A DNA stretch of 64,000 nt, taken from NCBI GenBank assembly GCA_029263455.1, contig JAJCXM010000004.1, positions 62,001 through 126,000 on the forward strand, read 5' to 3'. The stretch is from Holophagae bacterium (GTDB taxonomy: Bacteria > Acidobacteriota > Holophagae > Acanthopleuribacterales > Acanthopleuribacteraceae). The position numbers and the translations under genes were made by a program. This document shows, piece after piece, positions 45,301 through 54,230 of this stretch. Every line of letters starts with the position of its first letter. Position 1 is the first letter of the stretch. The notes under the pieces were generated by a model, which saw only the letters and a program-made list of their open reading frames with translations, did not search any database and was not told where the DNA came from.

Positions 45301-46869
45301 ATGCCATTGGCTCAGGTAGATAACCTAGTTGCATTGATGCGATTGCGAGCTCAAGAAAGCGCTCATCAAACAGCTGTGGTATTTGCCGACAAAGAAACCA
45401 CGTACGGACAACTTTGGCATGACACGAATTCGTTTGCGGCCCAACTTCAGAGCAACGGTTTGCAACGTGGAGACAGAGTTGTCCTGCAATTGCCCAACTC
45501 AGCGGAGTTCTTTCAGGCTTACTACGGGGTTCAATTACTTGGTGCTGTGGCCGTGCCCATTTTCCACGGATCAAGTGTGCATCGATTAGCCATGCTCATC
45601 CAACTGTGTGGCGCCAAGGCTGTCGTTGTCGATTCCATGGACGTTCCTAATCTTGAATCACAATTAGCCGACGAACTAAAGGGTCCATCACCTTGCGTGA
45701 TAGATCTGCGCGCCGATAGGCCGTCAGCTGTGCCTGAAAATCTAAGCGATCCACTTCCCAGTCATCTAGCCATGCTGCAATACACGTCTGGCACAACCGG
45801 GAACCCAAAAGGCGTGATGCTAACCCATGGGAACCTGCTCGCCAACGTCAGGCAAATGATTCCAGTCGCTCAGTTCGTAACTGAAGATGTATTTGTAAGT
45901 TGGTTACCCGTTTATCACGACATGGGCCTGATTACGATGACCATGTGCCCCTTCTATTTGGGCGCAAAACTGGTGCTTTTGCCTGTCTCGCCGAAACCTT
46001 TCCCGTGGTTTTCAGCGATCGAAAAGTATGGCGGAACCATGACCGCATCCCCTGACTTTGGCTATCGATTCGCCACGAAATTTACGCGTAGATCAAAGTA
46101 CGATTTGTCTTCCCTGAGACGTGCCTTAATCGCCGCCGAACCGGTGCGAGAATCAACCATCCAAAGATTCGAAGACAAGTTCGGAGTCAAAGGCGTACTC
46201 AAACCGGGGTACGGGTTGGCCGAAGCCTCCGTAGCTGCCAGTTTTTGGAGCATGGACAGTCAGGAACGACTTATCGACGCGGATGGCCACGTTTCTGCCG
46301 GAAAAGCGATTCCCAACATGGATATCGCCATCATCGACAACGATCAATTTGTGCCAGCCGGAGACCATGGCGAAATAGTTATCCGCGGCGAAAACTGCAC
46401 CCAAGGATACTATCGCAACCCGACGGCGACACAGGACTTAAGCGCACCAGACGGATTCATCCGCACCGGCGACATGGGTTATCTCGATCAAGACGGTCAT
46501 CTCTTCATCATTGGACGTGCGAAGAACATCATTATTAGGGCGGGACGCAATCTAGCCCCACGCGAAATTGAAGAGGCCGCGGAAGAGATTTCGGGCGTTC
46601 GGATGGCCGCAGCCATTGGCATTGATGCCGGAGGCATCGAAGGTGAACAGATCATATTGTGTTGCGAAGTGGAACGTGGCAAGGCAACAAACGACCAGCG
46701 CGAGCAACTGATTAGAGACATACAAACCGGATTACACCAAAACCTAGGTTATAGACCCGACAAAGTGGTGCTGGTTAAGGCGCAGACTATTCCACGCACT
46801 TATAATGGGAAACTTCAATATAACGCCTTGAAACGTGCCTATTTGGCTGACAGCCTCGAAACAACATGA
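45301..46869 (+). CDS. Fatty-acyl-AMP ligase / acyl-ACP synthetase
   Basis: A 522-residue adenylate-forming enzyme behind GGGAGG. It has the P-loop LQYTSGTTGNPKGVMLTHGN, the FAAL-typical SWLPVYHDMGLI, the A5 motif GYGLAEAS and the A7/A8 region TGDMGYLDQDGHLFIIGRAK. The C-terminal catalytic lysine is in PRTYNGKLQYNAL. FAAL-type enzymes activate free fatty acids and pass them to carrier proteins, here most simply the ACP encoded two genes upstream. A free dicarboxylic acid or long-chain acid could be the substrate. Confidence 0.9.
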   Translation: MPLAQVDNLVALMRLRAQESAHQTAVVFADKETTYGQLWHDTNSFAAQLQSNGLQRGDRVVLQLPNSAEFFQAYYGVQLLGAVAVPIFHGSSVHRLAMLIQLCGAKAVVVDSMDVPNLESQLADELKGPSPCVIDLRADRPSAVPENLSDPLPSHLAMLQYTSGTTGNPKGVMLTHGNLLANVRQMIPVAQFVTEDVFVSWLPVYHDMGLITMTMCPFYLGAKLVLLPVSPKPFPWFSAIEKYGGTMTASPDFGYRFATKFTRRSKYDLSSLRRALIAAEPVRESTIQRFEDKFGVKGVLKPGYGLAEASVAASFWSMDSQERLIDADGHVSAGKAIPNMDIAIIDNDQFVPAGDHGEIVIRGENCTQGYYRNPTATQDLSAPDGFIRTGDMGYLDQDGHLFIIGRAKNIIIRAGRNLAPREIEEAAEEISGVRMAAAIGIDAGGIEGEQIILCCEVERGKATNDQREQLIRDIQTGLHQNLGYRPDKVVLVKAQTIPRTYNGKLQYNALKRAYLADSLETT

Positions 46870-47564
46870 GTGACAAAAAGCAGCACGCAGCAACGGTACG
46901 AGATTCTCTATCAGGCAAGATAATTGGTCGTATCTTGGCTTTTTATATGCGTCTTGTTTATTACACTAGCCGTAAGCGCTGGACCGACGCACACCATCTA
47001 ACTGACGCTTTGGCTAGCGGATCGCCTGTCATCGTGGTTTCGTGGCACAACCGAAACGTCCTAGCTGCCTACGCTTTTTCAAGCGTGGCTCCGAAACATG
47101 CAAAAAACCTCGTTCCCTTAATAAGCGCTTCGCGGGACGGCGGGATGGCTGCCTCCACCATGCGCAGCTTTGGCATGAAATGCATTAGAGGTTCATCGAG
47201 CAGAGGCGGCTTAGCCGCACTAAAAATGCTGACCTCGTCGGTAAAAAACGGTCTCCATGTCGCCATAACGCCAGATGGCCCTCGCGGTCCTAAATACAGC
47301 GTACAAGGTGGCGTTGTGACCACCGCCAAACTCACTGGAGCGCCGATTGTGCCCATGACATTTCAGGCTAAAAGAAAGAAGCGATTAGGTTCTTGGGATC
47401 AACTCATCGTGCCTTACCCATTTGGTTCCTTACATTTTGTGTATGGAGCGCCCATTAGAGTGCCACGCGATACCTCGGCAAAGCAGCTGACCGAGTATTC
47501 CGAATCGGTTAGGTTGGAGTTGATGCGCATCAACGAAAAATCGGAACAGTTTAATGGCCTTTAA
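46866..47564 (+). CDS. DUF374-type lysophospholipid acyltransferase family protein
   Basis: A 232-residue protein of the PlsC-like superfamily. Catalytic-type His61 is in VVSWHNRNVL; LISASRDGGMAAS, IRGSSSRGGLAAL and VAITPDGPRGPKYSV are the DUF374 signatures. DUF374 proteins are linked to lipid A or other glycolipid acylation. Its start overlaps the acyl-AMP ligase stop by four bases, and the next acyltransferase starts 11 bases before its end, so the three products are made together. Confidence 0.88.
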   Translation: MSDKKQHAATVRDSLSGKIIGRILAFYMRLVYYTSRKRWTDAHHLTDALASGSPVIVVSWHNRNVLAAYAFSSVAPKHAKNLVPLISASRDGGMAASTMRSFGMKCIRGSSSRGGLAALKMLTSSVKNGLHVAITPDGPRGPKYSVQGGVVTTAKLTGAPIVPMTFQAKRKKRLGSWDQLIVPYPFGSLHFVYGAPIRVPRDTSAKQLTEYSESVRLELMRINEKSEQFNGL

Positions 47565-48537
47565 TCGTCATAAAGATCGTTCTCAGCCGCGACCCCCGGG
47601 CCCGGATCCACATCCGAGAGTCATTCACCGTGTCCAGTACATGGCACTCCTGTTTTTTGAAGCATTAGTTCGATTCTTTCCCATGTCGTGGGTTCAGAGA
47701 TTGGGTGCGGGTATCGGTATTTTAGTACACACCGTTAACCGACCTCACCGCCGTTATGCTCTTATCAACCTGGACCTAACACTAGGCAACAGTATCGGTG
47801 AAGCAGAGAAACGCCAGATCGTGCTGCGGTGTTATAAGCACTTAGGTCGAGCCTTACTTGAAACACTACGCCTTCAAAAATTGACCAAGGAGAATTTTTC
47901 TGACTGGGTCGAACTTGAGAATATTGATGTCTTCGACCGTTGTCTTGAATCAGGTAAGGGTGTCATTCTGTGTACGGCCCACTACGGCAACTGGGAAGTG
48001 ATGAATCAGGTCCTAGGATATTTGAATTTGCCCATGTCGGTGATGGCAAGACCTATGGACAACCCACTTGTTCACAACCACTTGGAACGCATCCGTACAC
48101 GCACAAACAACCAAGTTATCTACAAACATAAATCCGTTCGAAAACTCTTAACAGCGCTCTCAGAAAACAGAATCGTGGGCATTGTCAACGACCAAAATGT
48201 GCATGACAGAAATCGACTAATGGTGCCCTTTTTTGGTCGACCAGCGGCCACCACACCCGTGCCAGCAGCCATTGCTTACAAGACCGGCGCTGCCATCGTC
48301 ACCGGCTATTCAGTACCACTGGGCGGCGGGCGATATTTGTTGAGGTACGACGAGCCCATCTTCGCAGATGCCCAAGCCGAGAAGACAGCCGAGACGTTAC
48401 GCATCACACAGCTGCTAAATGACCGGCTGGAGGCGCAAATCCGTAAAGTTCCCCATTGTTGGTTCTGGGTCCATAAGCGTTTCAAGATGGACGAACATGG
48501 ATTAACCGATCTTTATCGCCAGGCACGCAAGATTTAA
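47554..48537 (+). CDS. LpxL/HtrB-family acyltransferase
   Basis: A 327-residue inner-membrane acyltransferase of the lipid A late-acyltransferase family. The catalytic pair H(x4)E is His143/Glu148 in LCTAHYGNWEVMN. The substrate-binding stretches are VNDQNVHDRNRLMVPFFGRP and AIAYKTGAAIVTGYSV. A basic, proline-rich N-terminus precedes the hydrophobic anchor (VQYMALLFFEALVRFFPM). These enzymes take acyl chains from acyl-ACP, so the dedicated ACP upstream is a plausible donor. It could be a true LpxL or a variant for another lipid. Confidence 0.9.
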   Translation: MAFNRHKDRSQPRPPGPDPHPRVIHRVQYMALLFFEALVRFFPMSWVQRLGAGIGILVHTVNRPHRRYALINLDLTLGNSIGEAEKRQIVLRCYKHLGRALLETLRLQKLTKENFSDWVELENIDVFDRCLESGKGVILCTAHYGNWEVMNQVLGYLNLPMSVMARPMDNPLVHNHLERIRTRTNNQVIYKHKSVRKLLTALSENRIVGIVNDQNVHDRNRLMVPFFGRPAATTPVPAAIAYKTGAAIVTGYSVPLGGGRYLLRYDEPIFADAQAEKTAETLRITQLLNDRLEAQIRKVPHCWFWVHKRFKMDEHGLTDLYRQARKI

Positions 48538-48647
48538 GTTGTGGCTGTGTATAAGACATACATAAATTTTGTTATGCTGAAACCAGCTGTAGAAGAACGT
48601 TCGCCGACGCAACACGTATGTTTGATCATGACAAGGAGGTTCCAACC

Positions 48648-49331
48648 ATGAGATGGCTAGCCGTATTATTCCTGTCCTCTATGATTTATGCCCAGGCTCC
48701 GCGCGTTATGGAACACCAAGTAGAAGTAAACGCCCTGGAAAAGGTCGAACTAGCCGTCAACGTGGGCGATATACGTATCGACGTGGTTGAAGGAAGCTCC
48801 ATTCACATCAAAGTGACGTTGACAGCCCATAAACGCGGTATCTTCGGCAACGCAAAGAAGTTGGAATCAACGATGAAAGAGGCCCGGCTATTAAGTCGCG
48901 TCAATGACCGTCGAATACTGAAACTTGAAATAGACGCTCCTTACAAAAAGAAATATTTGCAAGAGGATTGGGTCATTCAAGTCCCCTCCCATTTGGGTTT
49001 TGAGTTAGACAATGGCGTGGGTGATATCAACCTTGATGGCATTCGCGGACAGATCGACATCAATTCCGGTGTCGGCACAATAACCCTCACACGGGTTTCT
49101 GGCTCTATTGAAGTGGACGTCGGCGTCGGCGATGTCAATATTCAAGCACAAGGATCCTCGTATAAGAATATCGAACTGGATACAGGCACCGGAGACGCTA
49201 GCTTGCACAATTTGCAAGGCATAATCCAGGATGACGACTTCTTAGGCGGTCACCTCTTATGGAAAGGAACCGGTAGCCATCGCATTGAAGTCGACACGGG
49301 CGTTGGCGACATCATCGTTCGCATCGATTAA
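48648..49331 (+). CDS. Secreted DUF4097-like beta-repeat protein
   Basis: About 227 residues from an ATG at 48648 with AAGGAGG upstream. A signal peptide (MRWLAVLFLSSMIYAQ) is followed by a beta-helix-like repeat built on G(V/T)GD: NVGDIRIDVVEG, NGVGDINLDGIRG, SGVGTITLTRVSG, VGVGDVNIQAQG, TGTGDASLHNLQG and TGVGDIIVRID. This is the DUF4097/putative adhesin pattern. The function is unknown. An ATGCTC/GAGCAT hairpin (49334-49350) separates it from bioA. Confidence 0.82.
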   Translation: MRWLAVLFLSSMIYAQAPRVMEHQVEVNALEKVELAVNVGDIRIDVVEGSSIHIKVTLTAHKRGIFGNAKKLESTMKEARLLSRVNDRRILKLEIDAPYKKKYLQEDWVIQVPSHLGFELDNGVGDINLDGIRGQIDINSGVGTITLTRVSGSIEVDVGVGDVNIQAQGSSYKNIELDTGTGDASLHNLQGIIQDDDFLGGHLLWKGTGSHRIEVDTGVGDIIVRID

Positions 49332-49369
49332 GAATGCTCGAGCGGAGCATGCTATGATCCGGCCCGATT

Positions 49370-50641
49370 ATGGTGAATCTCTCTTCTCCAATTTGGCAGC
49401 CCTATACGCAAATGAAGGGCGCACCCCGACCGATAGGCATCGAACGGGGCGAAGGTGCCGTACTCTACACCAACGACGGTCGCACCCTGATTGACGCCAT
49501 TTCTTCATGGTGGGTCAATATTCACGGCCACGGGCATCCGTACCTGGCCGACGCCATTTCAGAACAGGCACGACGACTCGAACACGTCATCTTCGCCGGT
49601 TTCACCCATGCTCCAGCCGAAAATCTGACGCGTAGACTATTGGAAATCCTTCCCGAGAACCAAGAACATCTTTTCTTCTCCGACAATGGATCCACCGCTG
49701 TAGAGGTGGCGATTAAGATGGCTATTCAAGCTCAGTCACGGATCCAACCGGCGAAGACACGACTAATGGCCCTTGAGAACGGTTATCACGGTGACACCTT
49801 TGGGGCGATGTCTGTTAGTGGCCGATCTGTCTTTACCAAACCGTTCAATGACTACCTTTTCGACGTCACCAAAATTCCCGTCCCCATCAAAGGACATGAA
49901 CAACTAGCCATCGAGACCTTAAAAAAGGCGCTGAAGGCAGATGACGTGGCCGCCTTTATTTTCGAACCCTTAATTCAAGGCACAGCTGGCATGGTTATTT
50001 ATGATGCGGACATCTTGAGTCAAATGATCAAGATGTGTCGTGACCACCAAGTGTTAACGATCGCGGATGAAGTGATGACAGGGTTTGGACGAACCGGAAC
50101 CCTATTTGCCTCGCATCAATTAAGTCACTTGCCGGACATTATCTGCCTATCCAAAGGCCTAACGGGTGGCAGTATGCCTCTGGCAGTTACAACCGTGACA
50201 GCCGATGTTTATCAACGTTTTTTGAGCGACGACCCAGCCGACGCCTTCTTTCACGGTCATTCGTATTGCGGGAACCCACTTGGATGTGCTGCCGCATTGG
50301 CTAGTCTTGACCTGTTACTCGATGCAAAAACGATACAACAAATCGATCACATAAGCCGGCGGCATAAGGTTTTCGCTGAACGCATTTCTGACCATAAATC
50401 GGCCAAGCACGTCAGATCGCTGGGTACGATTCTGGCGATTGAAATTGAAGCACCAGAATCTGGCTACCTTTCAAGAGTGCGCCATACAATTTATCAGCAT
50501 GCAATCAGCGAAGGTGTGCTTTTGAGGCCTCTTGGCAACGTTCTTTACACCATTCCCCCCTACTGCATCACTGATGCACAACTAGATCGAATTTATGATG
50601 TCATGCAAAGTACCTTAGACCTCTTCATAGCCGAAAGATGA
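49370..50641 (+). CDS. bioA: Adenosylmethionine-8-amino-7-oxononanoate aminotransferase
   Basis: A 423-residue class III aminotransferase that uses SAM as amino donor to make 7,8-diaminopelargonate. The N-terminal PIWQPYTQMKGAPRPIGIER is the BioA signature; ISSWWVNIHGHGHPYL, SDNGSTAVEVAIKMA, NGYHGDTFGAMS, ADEVMTGFGRTG and PLP lysine Lys262 in LSKGLTGGSMPL follow. It is separated from bioB-F-D by six genes of lipid or unknown function, all in the same direction. It overlaps the ketosynthase gene by four bases, so these two are coupled. Confidence 0.96.
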   Translation: MVNLSSPIWQPYTQMKGAPRPIGIERGEGAVLYTNDGRTLIDAISSWWVNIHGHGHPYLADAISEQARRLEHVIFAGFTHAPAENLTRRLLEILPENQEHLFFSDNGSTAVEVAIKMAIQAQSRIQPAKTRLMALENGYHGDTFGAMSVSGRSVFTKPFNDYLFDVTKIPVPIKGHEQLAIETLKKALKADDVAAFIFEPLIQGTAGMVIYDADILSQMIKMCRDHQVLTIADEVMTGFGRTGTLFASHQLSHLPDIICLSKGLTGGSMPLAVTTVTADVYQRFLSDDPADAFFHGHSYCGNPLGCAAALASLDLLLDAKTIQQIDHISRRHKVFAERISDHKSAKHVRSLGTILAIEIEAPESGYLSRVRHTIYQHAISEGVLLRPLGNVLYTIPPYCITDAQLDRIYDVMQSTLDLFIAER

Positions 50642-51780
50642 TGCGCCCACTTGCTGTCCTTTCTATTGGTTCCTTATCACCTTTGGGCTCGAATAGTGCG
50701 GCCATACACTCGGCATATCAACAAGGTAGACCACAATTTGGCGATCGGCAGCCTTGGGCGGCTCGCCTCACCGAGGATGCTGAATCAGCGTGTCAACAAG
50801 CGGTGTCCGGACATAGAGCCTACCGTCATTTGGACCGCAGTACACAAATGGGCATAGCCGCTACTCGGCTAGCCTGGTCGGCAGCGCAACATTTGACCAA
50901 CCAAAGCGCCTCAGTCTGTATTGGATCGTCACGTGGTGCGACTGGATTGTGGGAACAGAACCATCAGCATTTCTTAGCCGGGAAGAAAGTGTCGCCTCTA
51001 TCTTCACCCACAACAACGATGGGCAACCTTTCATCATGGGTGGCACAAGACTTAAGCATCCAGGGATTAGCCGTGGACCAGTCGGTGACCTGCAGTACCG
51101 CAATTCATGCGTTGATCCAGGCAAACGCCTGGATATGTGCCGGTTATGCAGACTGTGTCGTCACAGGCGCTGCTGAGGCACCATTAACGCCGTTTACCTT
51201 CGCGCAAATGAAAGCGCTACGAATTTATGCGGATCAAAGTGCCGTTTTTCCATGCGAACCCATGAATCGACAACGAAACAGTTTGATCCTGGGCGAGGGA
51301 GCCTGCATTTTTGTGGTTGCACCAGCTCCGTTCCGGGGCCAAATAGCCCAAATCATTGGCATCGGATTTGCCCGCGAGCAGATCGACCATCCTGTATCAA
51401 TCAGTGACTCAGGCAACGCTATTCGGCAGTCAATGGAACGGGCGATAAATGATGCGAATTTGGAGGCTGATGACATCGATGCAGTCGTTATTCATGCGCC
51501 AGGCACAGTCAAGGGCGATTTAGCTGAACTGGAGGCAATGCATGCTGTTTTTGGCGCTGTTCTACCTCAACTAATCTCAAATAAATGGTTAATAGGGCAC
51601 GCCTTAGCTGCGGCAGGTGCATTCAACCTAGAACTAGCTATTTTGGCCTGTAAACTTGGGCATTGTCCTTATTCTGCCTTTCGCATTGATGTGCCTCAGT
51701 TTTCCCGTCCCATTAGTCGCGTACTCGTAAACGCAACGGGATTCGGTGGTAATGCCGCGTCTCTAATTGTGACGGTCTAA
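50638..51780 (+). CDS. Beta-ketoacyl synthase-like protein coupled to bioA
   Basis: A 380-residue thiolase-fold protein, shorter than FabF (about 410). The catalytic set looks complete: Cys152 in SVTCSTAIHALIQANA, His286 in VVIHAPGTVKGDLAELEA (the usual HGTGT-x-GD region), and Lys316 and His321 in SNKWLIGHALAAAGAFNLEL. The C-terminal NATGFGGNAASL is typical. Ketosynthase-like genes next to bioA also occur in Bacteroidetes. It could extend an acyl-ACP toward the pimeloyl precursor or belong to the lipid genes upstream. The overlap with bioA favours the first. Confidence 0.88.
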   Translation: MMRPLAVLSIGSLSPLGSNSAAIHSAYQQGRPQFGDRQPWAARLTEDAESACQQAVSGHRAYRHLDRSTQMGIAATRLAWSAAQHLTNQSASVCIGSSRGATGLWEQNHQHFLAGKKVSPLSSPTTTMGNLSSWVAQDLSIQGLAVDQSVTCSTAIHALIQANAWICAGYADCVVTGAAEAPLTPFTFAQMKALRIYADQSAVFPCEPMNRQRNSLILGEGACIFVVAPAPFRGQIAQIIGIGFAREQIDHPVSISDSGNAIRQSMERAINDANLEADDIDAVVIHAPGTVKGDLAELEAMHAVFGAVLPQLISNKWLIGHALAAAGAFNLELAILACKLGHCPYSAFRIDVPQFSRPISRVLVNATGFGGNAASLIVTV

Positions 51781-51789
51781 CTAGCTCGC

Positions 51790-54225
51790 ATGAAACTTCC
51801 AATCGACGCACATCTCAACGAAATCGTTGATCAACTACGAACGCACAGAAATGTCGTCATTCAAGCTCCACCAGGGTCGGGGAAAACCACTCGGATTCCG
51901 ATCGCATTGATGAAGGCGGGCTTTGCTAAGAACGGAAGCATCGTGATGCTGCAACCCCGGCGAGTCGCTGCCAGAGCAACGGCACATTTCATGGCCGCAC
52001 AATCAAACGACAGCTTGGGTCAAACGATTGGGTTGCAGGTTCGTTTTGAGCGTCAGAAATCAAAGGCCACTCGTATCATGGTCATGACAGAAGGCGTTTT
52101 GTCTCGGCGATTGAGCAGTGATGTCATGCTTGACGGTATCTCAACCGTTATTCTCGATGAATTTCACGAACGTTCCCTGGATTCAGATCTTCTGTTAGCC
52201 GCGATTCGAGATATCCAACAGGTGCGCGATGATCTCTTTTTGGTTGTCATGTCCGCGACCATGAACGCAAAGCCGGTTTCCGATTTCCTAAATTGCCCGA
52301 TCATCGAATGTCACGGGAAACCGTTTCCGCTATCCATTGAATATCGACCTGCCAACAGTCGTGACGACATATCAATGGCTGTTGCTGCACATGTCGATGA
52401 AATGTTGCAATTGGGTCGGCGAGGGATATTGGTCTTTTTGAGCGGCGCCAGCGAAATTAAACGATGTGCGAGGGTGCTCAAACAAAAACACGGAGAGCTA
52501 ATAGTCAATCAACTTTACGGTTCATTGCCAACCAGCGAACAGGATCAGGCTTTGCAACCGTCTAAGCAGACGCGAGTCATATTGAGCACAAATATTGCCG
52601 AAACGTCACTTACCATCCCAGGCGTGGACGCCGTTATTGATGCTGGCTTTGCAAAAATTGCATGCCTGGATGCTGGTCGCGGTGCCAACCGACTGCAACG
52701 CCAACGAATCAGCCGCGCCAGCGCTGATCAACGAGCAGGAAGAGCCGCAAGACTAGGGCCCGGTACCGTCATTCGCATGTGGTCTCCAGAGCGTCAGGCC
52801 ACATTGAACGATTTTGATTTACCTGAAATCCAACGAGTTGATCTGTGTAATATGCTCTTAACGCTTTTGTCCTTTCACGGGCCTGAACTCGAACAATTCA
52901 CGTTCTTCCAGGAACCGTCGACGGATCATCTGCAGCAAGCACTCAATGTGTTGCGAATGATCGCTGCCATCAATCCAGAACATCGCCTGACATCACACGG
53001 TCGAGCTATTACCCAAATACCGCTACACCCGCGCCTAGCTTCGATGGTGATTGAGGCGGCAAGAGATGGTCAACTAAGAATTGCGGCGGCTTCAGCGGCA
53101 TTTCTCAGCGAGGGGCGCATTGATTCATCCCATGATTTTGAGGCTCAAGTCCATGCATTGGCTAACAATCAAAGTGCACCATTTCGTGTCAAACAAGCCT
53201 TCCAGCAAATCCTTACCGCAGCTCCACGCCCCATAAAATCGCCTGGTCATTCCGGCCACAAAGCTCTTTCGTTTTGGATCCTAAAGGCCTTTCCAGACCG
53301 ACTGTGCAAGATCGAGAATGGAATCGCAACCGCTGTTTACGGCGGACGTGTTAACTCCCGCTACCAATTTGATCGGACGCACACTCAGTTTGCTGTCGCC
53401 CTCGACCTGACCATGACTAAGAACCAACAATGGCAAGCCGACACTTGGTTGCCGTTGACCTGGGATACGCTAGCGTCTGCATTGAATCTCGAAGTGCTTG
53501 ACCTGGCGTCTTTTGATGCCGAGAATCAAAACGTGATTGGGGTCAGGCAATGGCGGCTCGGCGAGCTGGTAATCAAGCAAAAAAACGGCATAAAACTCGA
53601 GCCATCTGTTATCACCGCTTGTCTCAAAGAACAGATTGCAGCACATTGGTCGCAACTATTTGATCCAAATCGTGAAACAAGGAATCTGCTTTCACGACTC
53701 CAACTAGCGGCCAAGTGGATACCCGAAGATTCATGGCCTAATATCCAGGAACCTGACTTAATGGCCATTTTGACGGATTCCTGTGAAGGAAAACGGCGCT
53801 TGCGAGACCTTAGCCAGTTCAACTGGAATACCGCCATTCGTCAGCAACTAACGTGGGAACAGAGCCTACGATTAGACCAAGATTTTCCGCAATCCGTTCG
53901 CGTTGCATCGGGTAGTCTCATTCGCATTGACTACGAGGCCGCCATGAAGAATCAGGGGTTGCCTGTCCTCGCGGTTAAGCTACAAGAGATGTTTGGGCAG
54001 TCGGAAACCCCAATATTGGCACGTGGCCGACTGCCCCTAATACTTCACCTGCTTGCGCCCAATCGCCGTCCTGTACAGGTTACTCAAGACTTACACAGCT
54101 TTTGGACCTCCACTTACCAAGAAGTACGCAAAGAACTCCGTGTTCGATACCCCAAGCACCCATGGCCGGAAGACCCGTGGACTGCCATACCAAGCAAACA
54201 CACGAAAAAGAGAATCCGCAAATAG
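51790..54225 (+). CDS. hrpB: ATP-dependent helicase HrpB
   Basis: An 811-residue DEAH-box helicase. The Walker A GSGKT is at 29-33 in APPGSGKTTRIPIAL; DEFHERSLDSDLLLA follows as motif II, SATMN as motif III, and ILSTNIAETSLTIPGVDAVID and RASADQRAGRAARLGPG as motifs V and VI. The C-terminal HrpB-specific region ends in PKHPWPEDPW. HrpB is widespread but poorly characterised; RNA processing is assumed. It starts nine bases after the ketosynthase gene and may share its transcript. Confidence 0.95.
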   Translation: MKLPIDAHLNEIVDQLRTHRNVVIQAPPGSGKTTRIPIALMKAGFAKNGSIVMLQPRRVAARATAHFMAAQSNDSLGQTIGLQVRFERQKSKATRIMVMTEGVLSRRLSSDVMLDGISTVILDEFHERSLDSDLLLAAIRDIQQVRDDLFLVVMSATMNAKPVSDFLNCPIIECHGKPFPLSIEYRPANSRDDISMAVAAHVDEMLQLGRRGILVFLSGASEIKRCARVLKQKHGELIVNQLYGSLPTSEQDQALQPSKQTRVILSTNIAETSLTIPGVDAVIDAGFAKIACLDAGRGANRLQRQRISRASADQRAGRAARLGPGTVIRMWSPERQATLNDFDLPEIQRVDLCNMLLTLLSFHGPELEQFTFFQEPSTDHLQQALNVLRMIAAINPEHRLTSHGRAITQIPLHPRLASMVIEAARDGQLRIAAASAAFLSEGRIDSSHDFEAQVHALANNQSAPFRVKQAFQQILTAAPRPIKSPGHSGHKALSFWILKAFPDRLCKIENGIATAVYGGRVNSRYQFDRTHTQFAVALDLTMTKNQQWQADTWLPLTWDTLASALNLEVLDLASFDAENQNVIGVRQWRLGELVIKQKNGIKLEPSVITACLKEQIAAHWSQLFDPNRETRNLLSRLQLAAKWIPEDSWPNIQEPDLMAILTDSCEGKRRLRDLSQFNWNTAIRQQLTWEQSLRLDQDFPQSVRVASGSLIRIDYEAAMKNQGLPVLAVKLQEMFGQSETPILARGRLPLILHLLAPNRRPVQVTQDLHSFWTSTYQEVRKELRVRYPKHPWPEDPWTAIPSKHTKKRIRK

Positions 54226-54230
54226 TGGAA

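Noticed and set aside
49334-49350. ATGCTC/GAGCAT hairpin before bioA as a terminator or riboswitch
   Set aside because: The stem is only six pairs with no T-run, and no known biotin-responsive RNA structure is visible; it is noted only within the gene entries.
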